Assembly: GCA_044226035.1 (NCBI GenBank) | Contig: JBGAHT010000038.1 | Location: 1 to 28,960 of the forward strand | Reading direction: 5' to 3' | DNA: 28,960 nucleotides | Source: Pseudoluteimonas sp044226035 | GTDB lineage: Bacteria > Pseudomonadota > Gammaproteobacteria > Xanthomonadales > Xanthomonadaceae | Part shown: positions 25,142 through 28,960 of the stretch, in pieces | Position numbering within the stretch: position 1 is the first letter of the stretch | Layout: the number at the start of each line of letters is the position of its first letter | The notes under the pieces: model-generated | What the model was told of the DNA's origin: nothing | The model's input: the letters and a program-made list of their open reading frames with translations, nothing else | Database searches by the model: none | Made by a program: the position numbers and the translations under genes

Positions 25142-27214
25142 ATGCACGACAAAATCCTCGATCTCCTCCGCCGCGGCGAAACCGACGCGGCCCTGCAGCA
25201 AGCCCGGGTGGCCGCTTCCGCGACGCCGGAGGACGCCGCCGCCCAGCGCCAGCTGGCGATCGTGCTGCAGCAGGCCGGCGACTACGCCTCCGCGCGCGCG
25301 GCGATCGGGCGCGCGATCGAGCTGGCGCCGGACGATCCCGAGGCCCATTTCGACCTGGCCGCCCTGCTGTTTTCCGAACGCGAACACGACGCGGCGCAGG
25401 CCGCGCTCGGCCGCAGCATCGCGCTGGATCCGAACCAGTTCGAGGCCTACCTGATCCAGGCCCAGCTCGCGCTGGGCCGCGGCGACCTCGACGAGGCCGA
25501 GCGCCAGCGCAAGCTCGCCGCGCGCGTCGACGACGCGCATCCGCAGCTCGCCGCGATCGACGGGATGCTGGCGCTGCGCCGGGGCGACGGCCAGCTCGCG
25601 CAGCAGATCCTCGCGACCGCGGTGCAACGGGCGCCGGACGAGCCGCAGTTGCTGTACGCGCTCGGGTTCGCGTACATGCAGCTCGGACACCTGGCCTTCG
25701 CCGAACAGGCGTTCCGCAAGGTCGTCGAGCGCGTGCCGGCGGCAACCAACCTGCACGCGTTGATCGCCGACCTCTTGCGCCAGCAGGGGCGGCCGGCCGA
25801 TGCGGTCGAAGCGATGGCGCCGCTGCTCGCCGATCCGGCGAAAGCCACGCCGGGACTGGCGCGCCTTGCCGGCGAACTCGAACTCGAGGCCAATCACCCC
25901 GAGGCCGCGCTCGCGCACCTGCGGCAGGCGCTCGCCGCACGGCCGGACGATCCGCAAGTGCTGCGCGCCGCGCTGGAAGCCTGGCGCCGGCTGGGCGATG
26001 CGGGCGATGCGCGCGCATCGCTGGATGCGGCGTTGGCCACCACGCGCGACAGCGCCGATCTGTGGCGCGCGCGCCTGGCGGTGGAAACGCCCGGCAGCGC
26101 CGGCGCGACCGAGGCGATCGAACGCTGGCTCGCGGCCGTGCCCGGCTCGATCGAAGCGCACGAAATGCGCATGGCCGACCAGATCCTTCGCGGCGACGCG
26201 GCGGCGGCGACGGCGACGGCGACGAAGATCGTGGAACTCGAACCGGGACGCTATTCGGCCGAGTTGCGCCTGTTCCAGGACCTGATCGAGCGCGATCCGG
26301 CCGCCGCGGTCGCGCGTTGCGAAAGCCTGCTGCCGCAAGCGCAGGATCCCTCGTCGCGCGCGCGCATCGAAGCCTGGCTCGCGCTCGCGCACGATCGCGC
26401 CGGCCAGCCGGCGCAGGCGGCGCAGCTGTGGCAATCCCTGCATGCGGCGCAGGCCGCGCAGCGGGTCGAGCCGTGGATTCCGAGCGTCGCGCGCGCAAGT
26501 TGGCCCGCGATGGGCGTCGTCGATGGCGAAGCGCCACGCGCCGCGCTGCTCTGGGGCGCGCCCGGTTCCGGGGTCGAACGCATCGCCGGGTTGTTGTCGG
26601 GAATGCTGCCTGCGCTGCGTTCCGATCGCTTCGGCCCGCGGCCGCCACGCGACCCGCTGCAGCGATTCACCGCGATCGGCGAATTGCAGCTTGGAACGCT
26701 GGCGCCGGAAGAGGTGGTGTCGCGCTGGCGCGAAGCGCTCGCCGCGCGCCAGCTTCCCGACGGGCAGATCATCGATTGGTTGCCGTACTGGGACAACATC
26801 CTGCTGCTCGCGTTGCGGCCGCACCTGCCGGACGCGTCCTTGCTCGTCGTCCTGCGCGATCCGCGCGACATGCTGCTGGACTGGCTCGCTTTCGGCGCGC
26901 CGCTGCCGCTCGCGTTGACCTCGGCGACCGAAGCGGCGCGCTGGTTGTCTTGCGTGCTCGCGCAGGTCGCGGACTTGCACGATGCCGACCTGTACCCGCA
27001 TCGCCTGTTGCGGGTCGACGACAGCCTGGACGATGGCGTGGCGCTCGCGCGGCAACTCGGCGAGGCGCTTGCGGCGAACCTGCCGGTGCCGCCGCGCGAA
27101 CTGGGTCCGGCGCGATTCGCCGCCGGCCACTGGCGCGATTACCGCGACGCGCTGGGCGAGGCCTTCGCGTTGCTGGCCCCGGTCGCGGTGCGCCTGGGCT
27201 ACCCTGCGGATTGA
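25142..27214 (+). CDS. TPR protein with sulfotransferase-like C-terminal domain
   Basis: The gene encodes 690 residues. Residues 1 to about 440 are a chain of tetratricopeptide-like helical pairs; clear repeats include DYASARAAIGRAIELAPDDP, EHDAAQAALGRSIALDPNQ and HLAFAEQAFRKVVERVP. The C-terminal 230 residues resemble the sulfotransferase domain of TPR-sulfotransferase proteins: LLWGAPGSGVERIAGLL near 470 stands where the 5'-phosphosulfate loop (PRSGTTLLE type) should be, and VVLRDPRDMLLDWLAFG near 570 resembles the 3'-phosphate-binding strand and loop. The first motif is degenerate, so PAPS-dependent activity is doubtful. A hexanucleotide GCGACG run near 26205-26225 encodes an in-frame Ala-Thr repeat. 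There is no signal peptide. Confidence 0.85.
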   Translation: MHDKILDLLRRGETDAALQQARVAASATPEDAAAQRQLAIVLQQAGDYASARAAIGRAIELAPDDPEAHFDLAALLFSEREHDAAQAALGRSIALDPNQFEAYLIQAQLALGRGDLDEAERQRKLAARVDDAHPQLAAIDGMLALRRGDGQLAQQILATAVQRAPDEPQLLYALGFAYMQLGHLAFAEQAFRKVVERVPAATNLHALIADLLRQQGRPADAVEAMAPLLADPAKATPGLARLAGELELEANHPEAALAHLRQALAARPDDPQVLRAALEAWRRLGDAGDARASLDAALATTRDSADLWRARLAVETPGSAGATEAIERWLAAVPGSIEAHEMRMADQILRGDAAAATATATKIVELEPGRYSAELRLFQDLIERDPAAAVARCESLLPQAQDPSSRARIEAWLALAHDRAGQPAQAAQLWQSLHAAQAAQRVEPWIPSVARASWPAMGVVDGEAPRAALLWGAPGSGVERIAGLLSGMLPALRSDRFGPRPPRDPLQRFTAIGELQLGTLAPEEVVSRWREALAARQLPDGQIIDWLPYWDNILLLALRPHLPDASLLVVLRDPRDMLLDWLAFGAPLPLALTSATEAARWLSCVLAQVADLHDADLYPHRLLRVDDSLDDGVALARQLGEALAANLPVPPRELGPARFAAGHWRDYRDALGEAFALLAPVAVRLGYPAD

Positions 27215-27230
27215 GTTCCCGGTTCCGCGC

Positions 27231-27236
27231 GGAGGA
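27231..27236 (+). promoter_or_regulatory. Ribosome binding site of the PEBP gene
   Basis: GGAGGA sits four bases before the ATG at 27241. It is a near-perfect Shine-Dalgarno sequence, stronger than most in this window, and it fixes the start. The gap from the TPR gene is only 26 bases, so cotranscription is likely. Confidence 0.75.
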
Positions 27237-27240
27237 CGCC

Positions 27241-27989
27241 ATGCACGTGCGCAGCGACAATTTCGAACACCGCGGGTCGATCCCGGCGGAATTCGCGCTG
27301 GGCGCGCCGGGCGGCTTCGGCGGCAACCGCAATCCGCACCTGGCCTGGGGCGAGGTGCCGGCGGGAACGCGTTCGTTCGCGCTGCTGTGCATCGACACCG
27401 ACGCGCCCACCGACGGCGCATTGGTGGCCGACGCGTCGACGCCGATCCCGGTCGACCACCCGCGCGGCGACTTCGTGCACTGGGTCGTCGCGGATCTTCC
27501 CGCGGACGCGCGCGAAATCGCGGCGGGAAGTTGCAGCGACGGCGTCACCAGGCGCGGCAAACCCGCTGGCAGCGATGCGGGCGGCGCGCGCGGGCTCAAC
27601 GACTACACCGGCTGGTTCGCCGGCGATGCGGAGATGGGCGGCGAATACTTCGGCTACGACGGCCCGTATCCGCCGCCGCACGATTTGCGCACGCACCGCT
27701 ATTTCTTCCGCGTGTTCGCGCTGGATGTCGCGAAACTCGACCTTCCGCAGAAGTTCGTCGCAGCCGACGTGCTGCGTGCGATGCAGGGTTCGGCTACGAC
27801 GGCCCGTATCCGCCGCCGCACGATTTGCGCACGCACCGCTATTTCTTCCGCGTGTTCGCGCTGGATGTCGCGAAACTCGACCTTCCGCAGAAGTTCGTCG
27901 CAGCCGACGTGCTGCGTGCGATGCAGGGCCGCGTGCTCGGCGAAGCCTCGATGTACGGGACGTATTCGTTGAATCCATCCGCCGGATGA
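27241..27989 (+). pseudogene. YbhB/YbcL family PEBP protein, frameshifted by a 140-base tandem duplication
   Basis: This phosphatidylethanolamine-binding (Raf-kinase-inhibitor-like) protein has the usual landmarks: NRNPHLAWGEVPAG, LLCIDTDAPTD, HPRGDFVHWVVADLP, GLNDYTGWF, FGYDGPYPPPHDLR and HRYFFRVFALDV. An exact tandem duplication (27649-27788 and 27789-27928) adds 140 bases, which is not a multiple of three. Without it the gene would encode 202 residues, ending GTYSLNPSAG at TGA 27987-27989. With it, translation keeps the first 183 residues, then reads about 60 Arg/Ser/Cys-rich foreign residues to a TGA at 27970-27972. Only the last 19 native residues are lost, so partial function is possible. 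An assembly error could also produce this. Confidence 0.85.
27649..27928 (+). repeat. Exact 140-base direct tandem duplication
   Basis: Bases 27649-27788 are repeated without a single difference at 27789-27928. The bases flanking the two ends differ from the repeat (C before copy 1, CC after copy 2), so the unit is exactly 140 bases, with no microhomology at the outer borders. Perfect identity implies a very recent event or a sequence-assembly artefact. Confidence 0.95.
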
Positions 27990-27990
27990 T

Positions 27991-28959
27991 TCATGCCGGC
28001 GGCAGGATAGAAGCGAATGTTGCACGACGCAGGGCGCGGAACGGCAAACCGGGATTGGGGTCCGCGTTGCACAGGCAGGCAATGGTCAGCCGGCTCGGCA
28101 CATGGGTGGCGAGATAGGCGGAAAATCCGTCGATGAAACCGTTGTGCTGCACGATCAGGCTGCCATCGCGGGTAGCGCGATCCAGCAGCAGGCCGAAGCC
28201 GTATTCGGTCTGGCCCATCATCGCGTCTTCCTTGCGTGCACGCTGCGCACTGGCCATGCGTCCGTCCCGCAGCCGAGCCGGCGCGAGCATCGCCTGCAAA
28301 CTGGAACCGTTGACGACGCGCCCGTCGAATAGCTCCGCGTGCCAACGGCACAAGTCGTCCGCGGTGCTGCGCATCGCGCCCGCCCCGCCGGCCTGAACGA
28401 TGTCGATGCAGGGTGCGTTCTGCAGCACGGGCGGATCGCCATCGCCGAAGGCATAGCCGGCAACACGCCCGGGTACGATGTCGGCGGCATTGTCGAATGC
28501 CGTGTGCGAAAGCGCGAGCCGGGAAAACAGTCGGGTGTCGGCCGCTTCGGCGAGCGTTTGCCCGGTGACCTGTTCGATGATTGCGCCGAGCACATGGTAG
28601 TTGGCGTTGCTGTATTGCCATGCCGTGCCGGGAGGGAAATCGAACAAGTTGTTCTGTGCCGCGATCGCTTCGGCCACGCGCGATTGGGTGACTTCGCCGC
28701 TCAGCGGTGCGGCCTGTTCGTCGGCATGCAGGCCGGCGGTGTGATGGATCAGTTCAGCCACGCTGAACACCGGTTGCTTGCGCAGGAATGGAAGGTAACG
28801 GGAGGCCGGTGCGTCGAGTTCGAGCATTCCCTGCTCGGCTAGCAATGCGACCAGTGCAGCGGTGAACTGTTTGGTCAGCGAGCCGATGCGGAACACGCTG
28901 CCGATGGTCGTGCCAGTGCCGGTCTCCAGATTGGCCCGACCGCGCGCGAACGACGACAG
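27991..28959 (-). CDS. Class C beta-lactamase-related serine hydrolase, 5' end outside window
   Basis: The visible part is 322 residues reading in from the right edge; the N-terminus and signal peptide are missing. The penicillin-binding-like active site has SLTK (SxxK nucleophile, in VFRIGSLTKQFTA) and YSN (WQYSNANYHVLG), with HNGFIDGFSAYL in the position of the third, KTG-like box. Features such as ELIHHTAGL and FPPGTAWQYSN are typical of the beta-lactamase/EstB/D-aminopeptidase group. It is probably a periplasmic esterase or peptidase and not a dedicated antibiotic-resistance enzyme. It converges tail to tail with the PEBP gene, only one base separating the stops. Composition is lower in GC than in neighbouring genes, suggesting a different history. 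Confidence 0.9.
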   Translation of the reverse strand: MSSFARGRANLETGTGTTIGSVFRIGSLTKQFTAALVALLAEQGMLELDAPASRYLPFLRKQPVFSVAELIHHTAGLHADEQAAPLSGEVTQSRVAEAIAAQNNLFDFPPGTAWQYSNANYHVLGAIIEQVTGQTLAEAADTRLFSRLALSHTAFDNAADIVPGRVAGYAFGDGDPPVLQNAPCIDIVQAGGAGAMRSTADDLCRWHAELFDGRVVNGSSLQAMLAPARLRDGRMASAQRARKEDAMMGQTEYGFGLLLDRATRDGSLIVQHNGFIDGFSAYLATHVPSRLTIACLCNADPNPGLPFRALRRATFASILPPA

Positions 28960-28960
28960 C

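Noticed and set aside
26200..26225. GCGACG hexanucleotide run in the TPR gene as a phase-variation tract
   Set aside because: The period is six, so copy changes keep the reading frame; it would only alter an Ala-Thr repeat length.
27649..27928. CRISPR or insertion-sequence explanation for the tandem 140-base repeat
   Set aside because: There are only two adjacent copies with no spacer, no terminal inverted repeats and no transposase; the unit is plain coding sequence of the PEBP gene.

Overview
The window is a stretch of a very GC-rich gammaproteobacterial chromosome. Gene content points to the Xanthomonadales (Lysobacter/Luteimonas/Thermomonas-like). The clues are a DUF2239 protein, a single-chain indolepyruvate oxidoreductase, an M61 glycyl aminopeptidase, many lipoproteins and a TPR-sulfotransferase-like protein. 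The assignment is an inference from family recognition and was not tested by search. Genes are dense, often overlap by 1-4 bases, and use both strands.

Layout. (a) 1-890 is more AT-rich and accessory-looking: the 3' end of an Mrr-type restriction endonuclease with a C4 zinc finger, a small secreted protein, and a short C-terminal remnant of a quinone-oxidoreductase-like gene. (b) 1002-3303 holds a small membrane protein, a BrnT/BrnA toxin-antitoxin pair on the minus strand with an AT-rich dyad upstream, folE, and a DUF2239 gene with a clear promoter. (c) 3341-5078 holds a TetA-like MFS exporter and a cysteine-rich metal-binding-type small protein. (d) 5075-6597, minus strand, is a compact four-gene unit: I78 protease inhibitor, proline-tailed lipoprotein, exported barnase-type RNase, and barstar. 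(e) 6713-9479 holds an L,D-transpeptidase-like lipoprotein and an M61 peptidase, facing a 1231-residue indolepyruvate:ferredoxin oxidoreductase (9551-13246, minus). (f) 13414-18120 is a signalling operon: REC-EAL c-di-GMP phosphodiesterase, BvgS-like hybrid histidine kinase, and a small ParA ATPase overlapping it by 4 bases. (g) 18168-21640 holds an AT-richer lipoprotein, a SixA-like phosphatase, a YceI protein and a cardiolipin-synthase-like phospholipase D. (h) 21799-25087 holds two proteins sharing the same 36-residue C-terminus, with a MenI/YdiI-like thioesterase between them, then a PlsC-type acyltransferase and a YheT-type hydrolase. (i) 25142-28960 holds a TPR/sulfotransferase-like protein, a PEBP (YbhB/YbcL) gene broken by an exact 140-base tandem duplication, and a convergent class-C-type serine hydrolase cut by the window end.

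The observations most worth checking are the exported RNase/barstar/I78 operon, the shared RERDFG C-terminal module, the 140-base duplication, and the REC-EAL/hybrid kinase/ParA operon. I saw no tRNA, rRNA, CRISPR array or insertion sequence.
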